64,000 nt of DNA from contig JAEYPO010000009.1 in assembly GCA_023410595.1 (NCBI GenBank), positions 62,001-126,000 of the forward strand, in the 5' to 3' direction. Origin of the DNA: Bacillota bacterium. Lineage in GTDB: Bacteria; Bacillota; Clostridia; Christensenellales; SZUA-584. Positions 33,641 through 42,553 of the stretch are shown piece after piece. Both the position numbers and the translations under genes were made by a program. Position 1 is the stretch's first letter. Each line of letters opens with the position of its first letter. The notes below the pieces were generated by a model. It searched no databases and was not told the origin of the DNA. It was given only the letters and a program-made list of their open reading frames with translations.

Positions 33641-34525
33641 TTACTCATATCCGAGCTCGTGCATTATCCTCCTGTTGTCCCGCCAGCCCGGCTCGACGCG
33701 CACGAACAATTCCAAAAACACCTTCATGCCGAAAAGCATCTCAAGGTCGCCCCGCGCTTCCGTGCCAATACGCCTCAGCATGCTTCCGCCCTTGCCTATT
33801 ATTATGGCCTTATGCCCCATCCTGTCGCATATTATTACGGCCGAAACGTCCGTTATGTCCTTATCCTCGCGCTGCGACACGCGTTCGACGTTAACGCCTA
33901 TGCCGTGCGGCACTTCCTCGCGCAGTATGTTAAGCGCCTTCTCACGTATCATCTCGGCCGCTATTAGCCGCTCGGGCTGGTCGGTGTAGGCGTCGTCGGG
34001 GTAATACTTGGGCCCCGGCACGAGGTAACTTTTCAGTGCCTCTACAAGCTCTGCTACTCCTTCGCCCGTCTTTGCGGATATCAGATGTACGTTATCATAG
34101 CCTGCCTGCTTTATGCTTTGTGCAATCCCAGCGCTCTTTTCTCTGCCCGCAGCGTCAACCTTGTTTACGGCGGCCAGCACGGGCGCCCCGCAGTTTTTTA
34201 GCTGCTCCAGTACTCCCATATCCCGCTCGCCAAGGCCGTGCACCGCGTCGCACACAAACAGCACCGCATCCACATCGCGCAGCGTATCATACGCGGTCTT
34301 CACCATATATTCGCCGAGCTTGTCCTTCGGGGTGTGTATGCCGGGCGTATCGAGAAACACGAGCTGCGTTTTCTCGTCCGAGAGCACGCCCGTTATCCTG
34401 TTCCTCGTCGTCTGAGGCTTCTTTGAGACGATGGCGACCTTTTCGCCCACTATTTTGTTGACAAGCGTCGACTTGCCCACATTAGGGCTGCCGACTATTG
34501 CTATAAACGCCGATTTCGTATCCAA
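33641..34525 (-). CDS. era: GTPase Era
   Basis: 294 residues. G1 is GSPNVGKST, G3 is DTPG (VFLDTPGIHTPKD), G4 is NKVD; the C-terminal KH domain includes IIIGKGGSMLRRIG. Era binds 16S rRNA and helps 30S maturation. The start appears to be TTG at 34525, 1 bp after the cytidine deaminase stop, with no strong ribosome binding site, suggesting coupling. Confidence 0.95.
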   Translation of the reverse strand: MDTKSAFIAIVGSPNVGKSTLVNKIVGEKVAIVSKKPQTTRNRITGVLSDEKTQLVFLDTPGIHTPKDKLGEYMVKTAYDTLRDVDAVLFVCDAVHGLGERDMGVLEQLKNCGAPVLAAVNKVDAAGREKSAGIAQSIKQAGYDNVHLISAKTGEGVAELVEALKSYLVPGPKYYPDDAYTDQPERLIAAEMIREKALNILREEVPHGIGVNVERVSQREDKDITDVSAVIICDRMGHKAIIIGKGGSMLRRIGTEARGDLEMLFGMKVFLELFVRVEPGWRDNRRIMHELGYE

Positions 34526-34526
34526 T

Positions 34527-34925
34527 CTATTTTGCGCTCATCTCTTTGCCGGAAAATCCGCCGGGCAGCATTGCGCTGAGCTTCATTACCTCGTATTCAA
34601 GCTTGTTATTAGACGATATCACGTCCATCTTAGGCGAGAACTCGAAAAGCGCCTGGCGGCACACGCCGCACGGCGTCGTTATCATGTCCGAATCCGACGT
34701 TACCGCTATGGCTTCAAAATCCCGCTCGCCGCTCAATACCGCGCTGAAGAGAGCCACCCTTTCGGCGCAGCACGTCACGCTGTACGAAGCGTTTTCAATG
34801 TTGGCCCCCACATACACCTTGCCGCTCTTCGCGAGCAGCGCGGCGCCTACGCGGAAATTCGAATACGGTACGTACGCCTGTTTTTTCACCTCGTCGGCTT
34901 TTTTAAGCAATTCCTTAACGTTCAT
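34527..34925 (-). CDS. cdd: Cytidine deaminase
   Basis: 132 residues. Zinc and catalytic motifs are GANIENASYSVTCCAERVA (Cys ligand and upstream NxE) and TPCGVCRQALFEFS (PCxxC). Salvages cytidine and deoxycytidine to uridine forms. Its ATG overlaps the ybeY stop (ATGA), so the two are coupled. In many Firmicutes dgkA lies between ybeY and cdd; it is absent here. Confidence 0.94.
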   Translation of the reverse strand: MNVKELLKKADEVKKQAYVPYSNFRVGAALLAKSGKVYVGANIENASYSVTCCAERVALFSAVLSGERDFEAIAVTSDSDMITTPCGVCRQALFEFSPKMDVISSNNKLEYEVMKLSAMLPGGFSGKEMSAK

Positions 34926-35344
34926 ACTTCATACCCCGCTTTTTTCATTATCTCCCTCTGCTTTTCGCGCATTTCTTTGTCCTGCTCTTCCGTCTCGTGG
35001 TCGTACCCAAAAAGATGCAGCATAGAGTGCGCGACTAAAAACGCGGCTTCGCGCTCCTCCGAATGCCCGAACTCTTTGGCCTGCTCGGCGGCTCTTGGAA
35101 GCGACAGCGCTATGTCGCCTAAAAAGCCTTCCTCCTCCGACGGGAACGAAAGTACGTCCGTAACGGCGTCCTTATCCCTATATTGTTTGTTAAGCCGCCG
35201 TATATTATCATCGTCGGTGAAAAGCAGGCTTACATCGCCGCTCTTCCCCTCCAGCTTAGCCGCGGCTTTGGCCGCCTTAACGGCAGCTTTTCTTATATCG
35301 CCGCCCGAGCGGACGCCCTGCTCCGTTATATCCACATTAAGCAT
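34922..35344 (-). CDS. ybeY: Endoribonuclease/rRNA maturation factor YbeY
   Basis: 140 residues, with the zinc motif HSMLHLFGYDHE near residue 113 and the preceding RDKDAVTDVLSFP segment. Acts in 16S rRNA 3' end processing and ribosome quality control. It lies 10 bp downstream of pgpH within the conserved block. Confidence 0.95.
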   Translation of the reverse strand: MLNVDITEQGVRSGGDIRKAAVKAAKAAAKLEGKSGDVSLLFTDDDNIRRLNKQYRDKDAVTDVLSFPSEEEGFLGDIALSLPRAAEQAKEFGHSEEREAAFLVAHSMLHLFGYDHETEEQDKEMREKQREIMKKAGYEV

Positions 35345-35354
35345 ATTATTTATC

Positions 35355-37511
35355 CTATTCCTGTCCCGGGTATTTCACGCGCTCGTGGAACGCGCCTTCG
35401 TAAACGCCTGTAAACGCCTTCGCAAGCGAGTTTAAATCCTTGCGCCCCAGCGAGCTCTCGTCAAACTGACCTTCGTTGTATTTCGTGCGTATAATCTTGT
35501 TCACCATTTCCTTGACCTGCTCCCTGTCGGGGCTGTCAAGGCTTCTCACAGCCGCTTCAACGCTGTCCGCAAGCATGACCACGGCCGACTCTTTTGACGC
35601 AGGCTTGCTGCCTTTATATTTGAACACCGGATCGCTTGTGTTAAGCCCCGCTTCCTGCGCCTTATGCACAAAATACGGCACGACCGAGTCGCCGTGGTGC
35701 TGCGCCATTATCTTCTGCACGTCGCGCGGCAGCTTGAATTTTCTCGCAAGCTCCATGCCGTAGCTTAAATGCTCGGTTATTATCTTGGCGCTCTCCCGCG
35801 GATCGAGCATATCGTGCGGGTTTTCGCTTTTCTGGTTCTCCTTGAAATACTCCGGGTTTTTAAGCTTGCCCACATCGTGATAATACGCGCCCACGCGGCA
35901 CAGCAATGAATTCGCGCCTACGGCGTCCGCGCCCGCCTCCGCGAGGTTAGCCGTGAGTATGCTGTGATGATACGTGCCGGGAGCCTCTATCGTAAGGCGT
36001 TTAAGCAGCGGATGATTGGGGTCGGAAAGCTCGATAAGCTTTGCCGGCGTGGATACGCGGAATATAGCCTCCCATATAGGCAGCGTGCCTATGGCGAGCA
36101 CTCCGCCGAACATGCCGCTTCCCACAGCGAAAGCGCTGTCCACTACTATATCGCCCGAAGCCGCGCCCGCCGCGCCTATTGTGTCGTTAATAGCAGATAT
36201 GCCCGCGCCGAGGCCTCCGGCGATCAGCCCCGCGTAAATGAGCGACGCTCTGTAGCCCGGCCTATACAGCGCAAACACCGCCGCCGAACCGCCTGTAATT
36301 ATTATCACCATCGTGCGCAGCATCGTTATGCTTAAGATTCCCGTCTGCCATGAGCAGACCGCGCCGATGAGGAACGCAAGAAGCAAGTTCAGCGCAAGCG
36401 CGCTCCTCTGCGATACGAGCACGCTTGCGAGCATTGTGCCCAAAAAGGCGGTTATTATGCGCGTATCGAGCCTGGAGAGCGGTACTGCGAGCGCTACCGA
36501 CAGCACGGTGAGCGCCATTAGCATGACCAGCTTTCTCGCTTCCGAGATAACGTCGCTCTCGAACTGGAACATGTATACGGCATATATGGCAAACAGCAGC
36601 GCGACGAACAGGAACATGCCGATATACAGCGTATAATCCTGCGTCTGCCCGCCGCCCGCATATCCGAGCTCCTGCAGCACGGCATACTGCGCTTCGGTGA
36701 CGACCTCGCCCTGCGTAACTATCTTCTGGTTCTTCTGGTATGTGACCGGGGTCACCGCCGCCTCGGCCGCCCTCACTGCCGCGTCCGTTGCGGCAGAATC
36801 ATAAAGCAGGTTCGCCTCGAGGTGCTTCTCTACCGGCGTATAAGCGAGATATCTCGTTCCCGTATCCTCAAACAGATTTGCCAGATCGCTCTCTATGCCT
36901 TCTTTCACAGCGGACAGCCTGTCTTTAAGTATGCCGCCATCGAGTGAAGTGGAGACCTTCTCAATTATCCTTGCCTTTATGTTATCCAGTTCCTGCTCGC
37001 TCTTGGACGCCAGCGCGGCTATTGCCTCGTCGGGCATGGCGTCGTCGCCCACCATCGTTCTGACATGCGACGTAATACCGGGCGTCAGGAAAGTGCTCCA
37101 GTCCACAGCCGCCGGATCGTAATCTTTTAAGAGCTTGTCCTTGGACGTTCCTGTAATAACGGCCTTATCGTCAATATAAGCGTTCTTGATATATTCCGCT
37201 GCCTGCCTTAAGCTGTCGAAATAGCCCGCGACGCTCTGCTCTGTCTGCTGTGTGATATTCGAGTCTATTGTATATATTGGCGCGACAGACAGGCGGGCCT
37301 GCTCCGTCGCGGCATTTGTCGACACATTGTCCACTATATCGCGGCTGGCTGTTATTGTCGCGGGGGCAACCTTGCCTGCCTCTATGTCATATCTTAAGGG
37401 CATCACCGATATGGCGACAAACGCGTAAACAATGAGCGCTGTCACGGCAATTATTATTATTGCCGCAACACGCTGCTGCTTTGAAATCGCCTTTTTTGGC
37501 GTGTTTCCCAC
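35355..37511 (-). CDS. pgpH: 7TM-HD phosphohydrolase, PgpH/YqfF type (cyclic-di-AMP phosphodiesterase)
   Basis: 718 residues from GTG 37511 with AAGGAG 8 bp upstream, just after the phoH stop. One N-terminal TM, a long extracellular 7TMR-HDED region to about 285, seven TM helices to about 490, then an HD domain with paired metal residues in HHSILTANLAEAGADA and GAYYHDVGKLKNPEY. Relatives degrade cyclic-di-AMP to pApA. The genomic position between phoH and ybeY matches the family. Confidence 0.93.
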   Translation of the reverse strand: MGNTPKKAISKQQRVAAIIIIAVTALIVYAFVAISVMPLRYDIEAGKVAPATITASRDIVDNVSTNAATEQARLSVAPIYTIDSNITQQTEQSVAGYFDSLRQAAEYIKNAYIDDKAVITGTSKDKLLKDYDPAAVDWSTFLTPGITSHVRTMVGDDAMPDEAIAALASKSEQELDNIKARIIEKVSTSLDGGILKDRLSAVKEGIESDLANLFEDTGTRYLAYTPVEKHLEANLLYDSAATDAAVRAAEAAVTPVTYQKNQKIVTQGEVVTEAQYAVLQELGYAGGGQTQDYTLYIGMFLFVALLFAIYAVYMFQFESDVISEARKLVMLMALTVLSVALAVPLSRLDTRIITAFLGTMLASVLVSQRSALALNLLLAFLIGAVCSWQTGILSITMLRTMVIIITGGSAAVFALYRPGYRASLIYAGLIAGGLGAGISAINDTIGAAGAASGDIVVDSAFAVGSGMFGGVLAIGTLPIWEAIFRVSTPAKLIELSDPNHPLLKRLTIEAPGTYHHSILTANLAEAGADAVGANSLLCRVGAYYHDVGKLKNPEYFKENQKSENPHDMLDPRESAKIITEHLSYGMELARKFKLPRDVQKIMAQHHGDSVVPYFVHKAQEAGLNTSDPVFKYKGSKPASKESAVVMLADSVEAAVRSLDSPDREQVKEMVNKIIRTKYNEGQFDESSLGRKDLNSLAKAFTGVYEGAFHERVKYPGQE

Positions 37512-37515
37512 TCTC

Positions 37516-38487
37516 TTATCTCCTTGCCTTCTCATACTTCTCGTACGCCCGCACGATGTTCTGCACGAGCGGATGCCGCACTACGTCCTTGTGCGTCAGG
37601 TACTGTATGCTTATACCCTCCACGCCCTCCAGTACGGCAATACACTGCTTTAAACCGCTTTTCTTCTCTCTGGGCAGGTCTATCTGCGTTATGTCGCCCG
37701 TAACGACTATCTTGGAATTCTCACCGAACCTCGTCAGAAACATCTTCATCTGCTCTTCCGTACAGTTCTGCGCCTCGTCGAGCACGATAAACGCGTCGGA
37801 GAGCGTCCTGCCGCGCATATACGCCAGCGGCGCGACTTCAATGACCCCGCGCTCGGAGAGCCGCGAAAAGCCCTCTCCGCCCAGGAACTCATAAAGCGCG
37901 TCATACAGCGGCCTCAAATATGGATCCACCTTGTTCTGCAGGTCGCCCGGCAAAAACCCGAGGCTCTCGCCCGCCTCCACGGCGGGGCGTGTGAGTATTA
38001 TGCGCTCGACTTCTTTGTTCTTTAAAGCCACGACAGCCATAGCCATCGCGAGATACGTCTTGCCCGTGCCCGCCGGACCTATGGCGAACACGAGCGTATT
38101 TTCTTTTATAGCGCGCACATAGCGCTTCTGGCCTATCGTGCGGCTCTTTACCTGCCGCCCCTTGTTCGTTATCGCTATTACGTCGGCCATTATCTCTTCT
38201 ATGGCGTCGGCGTTGCCCTCGCGGGCTAGCTCGACGGCATAGCGTATCTTCGATATATCCAGCTTCTCACGCTTTCGCAGCATACCAAGGAGCTTGTCCA
38301 CCACAACCTTGGCGAGGCTTGCCGCCTCTTCCTTGCCCGATATCGCTATATGCGTGTTGCGGGAGACTATGTTCGCTCCCGTTTCCTTTTCTATCGCTTT
38401 TGCGTTTTCGTCAAAAGCCCCGAAAAGCTCCATAAGCTGCTCTAAGCTGTCAACTTCTATCGTAAACTCAACGGTGGGTGTGTCCAA
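37516..38487 (-). CDS. phoH: PhoH-like ATPase
   Basis: 323 residues. An N-terminal KH-like region is followed by the PhoH P-loop IGPAGTGKTYLAMAMAV and Walker B FIVLDEAQNCTEEQM, with GDITQIDLP. Likely an RNA-associated ATPase or helicase; the precise role in this family is unsettled. Start is TTG 38487 behind GGAGG of the yqfD end, so the genes are coupled. Confidence 0.93.
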   Translation of the reverse strand: MDTPTVEFTIEVDSLEQLMELFGAFDENAKAIEKETGANIVSRNTHIAISGKEEAASLAKVVVDKLLGMLRKREKLDISKIRYAVELAREGNADAIEEIMADVIAITNKGRQVKSRTIGQKRYVRAIKENTLVFAIGPAGTGKTYLAMAMAVVALKNKEVERIILTRPAVEAGESLGFLPGDLQNKVDPYLRPLYDALYEFLGGEGFSRLSERGVIEVAPLAYMRGRTLSDAFIVLDEAQNCTEEQMKMFLTRFGENSKIVVTGDITQIDLPREKKSGLKQCIAVLEGVEGISIQYLTHKDVVRHPLVQNIVRAYEKYEKARR

Positions 38488-38489
38488 AT

Positions 38490-39656
38490 CTATTCCTCCA
38501 GATAAACAACTTTACCAATGTCTTCCTGCGTCTGCAGATATACCGTCACACTTAAAACGTCGTCTTTCACCTTGAATATGGCGTTATGGCCCGCTATTTT
38601 GGCATCGTCAGGCGCAAGGCATTGCGCCCTCCAGTAAGCCCTCTCCTCAAGGTATGTCATCAATATATCAAGAGGCGCGGGCGTCTTTGTAAGCTTAACT
38701 TCGCTGTGCCGTAAAAGCGCGACCCTGACCGGCAGAAAAAGCCGGTCCCCCAGATAATACTCCTTAACGACTTCCGTGTCGAACTCGGCAAACCCGCACG
38801 GCCCGTCTATGGACGCGCTGTCGCCTCCCATATATACGACCCTCTCGTCCTGCGTACGGCCCGTCTTCTCTCTCGCCTCGCGGTATATGGGCGCGCTTTC
38901 CTCTCCCTTGTACCACACGCTGCCCGTAACCTTGCCCCTCGCGGCAAACATCATGCGCGGCAGCCCGGGATCCCACACGAGTCCTGCTATCAGCTTGTCG
39001 CCCGCGCGCACTGTGTCTCCCTGCTTTACGACCGCCCTGCCCGCGAGCGGTATGACGCTTTCTATGTACGCGTCCTTCTTTGCTATAATATCACACGGCC
39101 TGTTTTCGTCATATACCTCGGGGGGCATGTCCGCAGGCAGTATGTTCACTACTACGGCGACGCCTTTAAACGCTATGTTCATCCACGCTATCTCGTCGTG
39201 CGCGATGATCATCTCCATCGTTATGGCTTTAAGGTCAAGGCTCCCCTTGTAAACGCCCGGCTTTATGCCTTTTTCCGCAAGCTCGGTCTCAATCTTTGCT
39301 CCTTCGTAGGCGCCGATACCCTTTACCTGCACGTCCCACACGAACTGCGCCGCGGCGAGTACGCCAAGAGCAATCGCCAGCAGCCCAACGAGCAGCGCCT
39401 TGCGGCGAAACAGCCACATCGCCCCGAACGGCAGCCCCCTGCGTCTCCCGGCAGTTAAAGTATACCGTTCCGGAACGATTTTTATAAGCTTGCCATAACC
39501 CCGCGCGCTAAGGCCAGCGTACAGCACGGTATACGACACGCGCTTGACGTCGAACACCTTGACGCCCGCCTGCGAAGCGAGATTTAAAAACCGTTCGAGC
39601 GACAATCCTTCCACGCGTATCATAACATATCCGTTAATAAAATGCCATATTCTCAC
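38490..39656 (-). CDS. yqfD: Sporulation protein YqfD
   Basis: 388 residues from GTG 39656, with AGAGGG 7 bp upstream; a longer start would overlap yqfC. The N-terminus RIWHFINGYVMIRVEGLSLE and the single TM helix (ALLVGLLAIALGVLAAAQF) are typical, followed by an extracytoplasmic domain. In Bacillus subtilis yqfD is expressed in the mother cell under sigma-E. Its presence argues that the organism forms endospores. Confidence 0.9.
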   Translation of the reverse strand: MRIWHFINGYVMIRVEGLSLERFLNLASQAGVKVFDVKRVSYTVLYAGLSARGYGKLIKIVPERYTLTAGRRRGLPFGAMWLFRRKALLVGLLAIALGVLAAAQFVWDVQVKGIGAYEGAKIETELAEKGIKPGVYKGSLDLKAITMEMIIAHDEIAWMNIAFKGVAVVVNILPADMPPEVYDENRPCDIIAKKDAYIESVIPLAGRAVVKQGDTVRAGDKLIAGLVWDPGLPRMMFAARGKVTGSVWYKGEESAPIYREAREKTGRTQDERVVYMGGDSASIDGPCGFAEFDTEVVKEYYLGDRLFLPVRVALLRHSEVKLTKTPAPLDILMTYLEERAYWRAQCLAPDDAKIAGHNAIFKVKDDVLSVTVYLQTQEDIGKVVYLEE

Positions 39657-39660
39657 GGCG

Positions 39661-39951
39661 CTACCCTCTATGTGCAATTTCGTATTTTATCGAAGCTATC
39701 TCTCCCTTTACGGCGACGTTCTCCTGTCCGAAGCTCTCGAGTTCGAGCCCCGAGCCTTCCACCGTTATATAAAACGGCCCGGCATATACCCCCACCCGCC
39801 GCATCGTATATTCCGATATGTTTTTATGGTTTTCGATGTACAGGTTAGTGTTGTCTATCATCGTGAGGCGCACGCACCCTACAGCCTCGGGAGCGAGCTC
39901 TGCCTTCTGCACTATATCTTTTTTTACGTTTCTCTTGCCCACCCATATCAC
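39661..39951 (-). CDS. yqfC: YabP/YqfC-family sporulation protein
   Basis: 96 residues. VRLTMIDNTNLYIENHKNIS and FYITVEGSGLELESFGQENV match the YabP/YqfC fold. Pairs with yqfD directly downstream, the standard order in spore formers. It is the first gene of the block after the terminator at 39992-40018. Confidence 0.87.
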   Translation of the reverse strand: MIWVGKRNVKKDIVQKAELAPEAVGCVRLTMIDNTNLYIENHKNISEYTMRRVGVYAGPFYITVEGSGLELESFGQENVAVKGEIASIKYEIAHRG

Positions 39952-39991
39952 TCCGGCTAACTATGTATAAATATTATTATGCTTGACGGGT

Positions 39992-40018
39992 AAAAAAAAG
40001 AAGAGCATGTTGCTCTTC
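39992..40018 (-). terminator. Rho-independent terminator upstream of yqfC
   Basis: On the minus strand GAAGAGCA and TGCTCTTC form an 8-bp stem with a 3-base loop followed by eight T. It insulates the housekeeping block from minus-strand transcripts of the nfeD side. Confidence 0.85.
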
Positions 40019-40042
40019 TCAGAGTATCGATAAACCCCCATT

Positions 40043-40445
40043 TGTCATTCCGAGCTTGCGAGGAATCTTTCTGTAATTTCTTTATTCAACACTTGTTTCT
40101 TCGCTAAGATGCTTCGGTCGCTTCGCTCCCTCTGAATGACATAAGCTGCTGCTGTCTCACAACCCCATATGTCATTCAGAGCCGCAAGGTGAGGAATCCT
40201 TGACTGCCTATGATACTGTAAGATTCTTCGTCGCTTCGCTCCTCTGAATGACATAAGCCACTGCCAGCTCATAGTTACATTTATCACTCCGAACCGAAGG
40301 TGAGGAATCTTTAACGACATTTGACAATGCAAGATTCTTCGTCGCTTCGCTCCTCTGAATGACACGAAGTTACTTTTGAATAACAAAGCTACTGTCTACT
40401 CTTATTAACTTTTGTCATTCCGAGCCCACAGGCGAGGAATCTTTA
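40043..40445. repeat. Cluster of REPIN-like inverted repeat pairs
   Basis: Three full units (about 40043-40140, 40171-40252, 40282-40363) and a half unit (40413-40445). Each full unit is a pair of inverted arms: GTCATTC(C/A)GAG...GAGGAATC(T/C)T and its mirror AAGATTCTTCGTCGCTTCGC then TCCTCTGAATGAC, separated by about 20-30 variable bases. No gene lies inside. Such arrays are usually dispersed through a genome and can fold as cruciform or hairpin structures. Confidence 0.75.
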
Positions 40446-40739
40446 CTATCGGGGCTTCATATTCCATTCCTCAGACAAATCTCTCCACTCCGGATTGATG
40501 CTTTCAACCATTTCGTTCTTCTTTTCTCGTGACCATCCTTTAATCTGTTTTTCTCTTTCTATTGCCGCTCTAATATCACCAGTACAATCGAGTTATACCA
40601 GCTTGTACACATTATATTTTGCCGTAAACCCTTTGTTAACCTTGTTTTTATGTTCGCTGATACGCCGTTCCAAATTATTCGTAACACCGGTGTGCAATGC
40701 TCTATTATTCCAATTTGTCAGCATATAAACGTAATACAT
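40446..40739 (-). pseudogene. GIY-YIG endonuclease-domain protein with one in-frame stop
   Basis: Reads from ATG 40739 as a 97-codon frame. YYVYMLTNWNNRALHTGVTN and NLERRISEHKN form the GIY-YIG core of the YhbQ/UPF0213-like small nucleases. Codon 49 (40593-40595) is TAA where relatives have Tyr or similar; beyond it the same frame continues with TGDIRAAIEREKQIKGWSRE and NPEWRDLSEEW to TAG at 40446. A single base change would restore it. The end touches the half REPIN unit directly. Confidence 0.8.
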
Positions 40740-40752
40740 GTGTTTCCTTTAT

Positions 40753-42048
40753 TTAAGCTTCCTCATCCTCGTCCACGACTATCCTGCCCGGCGTGTGCTC
40801 TGTTACCTTTATATTCGTACCCTGCGGTATGAACGCTCCCGAAGACACCACGCTGTGTTTTACACCCTCTATCCTCGCCACGCCTGCCGGGCGCAGCACG
40901 GTGAGCGCAACTCCCTTTTTGCCCAAAAGGCTCGGTATCTGCTCGTGGCTGACAAAGCCCTTTTCGGGCAGCATGCCCTCTTCGAGAGCCACCCTTCGCA
41001 GCAGCCCCGATTTTTTGAGCAGAAAATACGTTATCGGCAGCAGTACCGCGCTGCCCACTATAGCCGCGCCAAGCACAGTCAGAAACGATACTATATCCCT
41101 TGAAGAGAACAGCAGCGCCGCAATAATACCCGCTATGCCTAATATGCCGAACACGCCAAACCCCGGTATCGCCGCTTCGGCTATAAGGCAGCCTATGCCC
41201 ACAACGAACAACGCTACGCTCCACCACTCTGCGAAGCCCGCGAGCAGACTGCCCCCGAAATACAGCGCAAAACAGACTATCGAGAGCGCCCCGAATATGC
41301 CGAACCCCGGCGTGAATATCTCTATGAACATAAGTATTATTGCCGCGATAAACAGTATGCTCGCGACGGCTGTGGATGTTAAAAACTGCGCCGCCTTAAC
41401 CGGAAAGCTCATCTCATGATACGCCAAAGCGTAATCGCCGTAACCGAGCAGCGAGAGCGCGGCCTCTCTATCGGCTGCCGTTCCGTCCGATATTCCCAGG
41501 GCTTTTGCTTCGGCAGCTCCCAGAGTGAGCAGCGATCCCGCTTCCGTAACCCCTTCTATAACTACGTCCTTGTCCGCCATCGCCGCAACGACCTTAGTAT
41601 CGCGCCCGCGCGCCTCCGCCGCCGAAGTAAGTATGCCTACCCAGGTCGAAAGCGTCTTTTCATCGTTGGGTATCGTCTCCGCCGCGCCTATTACGGCCGA
41701 AGGCGACATCACGACCTGCCCGCACGATATGGCGATAAGCGTTCCCGCGGAGAGCGCGTTGCGCGTGATAAAGCAGTCCACGGGTACATCCGCGCCTAAG
41801 ATTGCCTGCTTTATGTTGTCCGCCTCCATTATCTCACCGCCGTATGTATCCAGCACCAAAACCAGCGGGCTGCCCTCTCTCTCCGCCGCCGCTATCTCGC
41901 TCTTGATATACGCCGTCATCGCCGCGTTTACCTCGCCCGTCACTTCCGCAAATATGACCTGCCTGCCCGAAGCAAATACGGACGGCAGTAATATACCCAT
42001 AATGCACACAACAGCTGTCAAAAGCAGCAGCAGACGTTTTATTCTCAC
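40753..42048 (-). CDS. nfeD: NfeD-family membrane protein with ClpP-like serine protease domain
   Basis: 431 residues from GTG 42048 with AAAGGAG. A signal peptide precedes a ClpP-class domain with catalytic Ser in ITRNALSAGTLIAISCG near residue 100 and VLVLDTYGGEI upstream; about four TM helices follow (230-355), then a cytoplasmic OB-fold (LLGKKGVALTVLRPAG...IPQGTNIKV). Such proteases are thought to clip stomatin-like partners. No stomatin (floA-type) gene lies beside it here, unlike the usual pair. Confidence 0.87.
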   Translation of the reverse strand: MRIKRLLLLLTAVVCIMGILLPSVFASGRQVIFAEVTGEVNAAMTAYIKSEIAAAEREGSPLVLVLDTYGGEIMEADNIKQAILGADVPVDCFITRNALSAGTLIAISCGQVVMSPSAVIGAAETIPNDEKTLSTWVGILTSAAEARGRDTKVVAAMADKDVVIEGVTEAGSLLTLGAAEAKALGISDGTAADREAALSLLGYGDYALAYHEMSFPVKAAQFLTSTAVASILFIAAIILMFIEIFTPGFGIFGALSIVCFALYFGGSLLAGFAEWWSVALFVVGIGCLIAEAAIPGFGVFGILGIAGIIAALLFSSRDIVSFLTVLGAAIVGSAVLLPITYFLLKKSGLLRRVALEEGMLPEKGFVSHEQIPSLLGKKGVALTVLRPAGVARIEGVKHSVVSSGAFIPQGTNIKVTEHTPGRIVVDEDEEA

Positions 42049-42127
42049 ACGCGTACTCTCCTTTACTTAGCTTATAAAGTGTTACCCTTGGATAACATCC
42101 AGAGCATTGTCATCAAGATAAATAACG

Positions 42128-42154
42128 AAGCCCGAAGCGTTATGCCCCGGGCTT
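42128..42154 (-). terminator. Probable terminator after rpsU
   Basis: AAGCCCG and CGGGCTT form a 7-bp stem about 60 bp after the rpsU stop on the minus strand, followed by CGTTATTTATC, a weak T tract. Confidence 0.45.
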
Positions 42155-42212
42155 ATTATGCGAATATGTATGCCGCTTATGCCTCAAACCAAAAAGGCTT
42201 GAAGCAAATATA

Positions 42213-42386
42213 TCAGTGTTTTCTCTTGCGCGCAGCTTCCGCCTTTTTCTTTCTCTTGACACTGGGCTTCTCATAATGCTCGCGCTTCCTGAGCTCTGCC
42301 AATGTGCCTTCCCTTGCGGTGAGCCTCTTAAAACGCTTCAGCGCATTCTCTAAAGACTCGTTCTCCCCGACACGTATCTCAGCCAC
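42213..42386 (-). CDS. rpsU: 30S ribosomal protein S21
   Basis: 57-residue basic protein starting at GTG 42386 behind GGAGGG. AEIRVGENESLENALKRFKR and the REHYEKPSVKRKKK tail are diagnostic of bS21. Its small size keeps it out of simple gene lists. It has its own near-consensus promoter and a hairpin in the leader. Confidence 0.95.
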   Translation of the reverse strand: MAEIRVGENESLENALKRFKRLTAREGTLAELRKREHYEKPSVKRKKKAEAARKRKH

Positions 42387-42388
42387 TA

Positions 42389-42433
42389 ATTACCCTCCCT
42401 CCCATACTCCTGTGAATCACAATGGGAGTTTTT
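42389..42433. promoter_or_regulatory. Leader hairpin before rpsU / plus-strand terminator
   Basis: CTCCCAT and ATGGGAG pair around about 16 bases. On the minus strand it lies in the rpsU 5' leader with one arm next to the GGAGGG ribosome binding site; on the plus strand it is followed by seven T and looks like a terminator. Confidence 0.55.
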
Positions 42434-42446
42434 TTACACATAATGT

Positions 42447-42475
42447 ATTATAGTCACCCCCGTTATAAAAGTCAA
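42447..42475 (-). promoter_or_regulatory. Promoter of rpsU
   Basis: Minus strand TTGACT, 17 bp, TATAAT, about 60 bp upstream of the GTG start. Confidence 0.8.
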
Positions 42476-42553
42476 CACCGGCACTAAAACTTTGTCCGCG
42501 CATCGCGCTTTTAATAGCGGAGTTTTTCAATAAACAAACGCTTTTTGGTGTGG

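Noticed and set aside
40045..40386. A 113-codon minus-strand frame with repeated FRGAKRRRI segments
   Set aside because: It is made of the REPIN-like repeats; such artefact proteins are common where these repeats occur.
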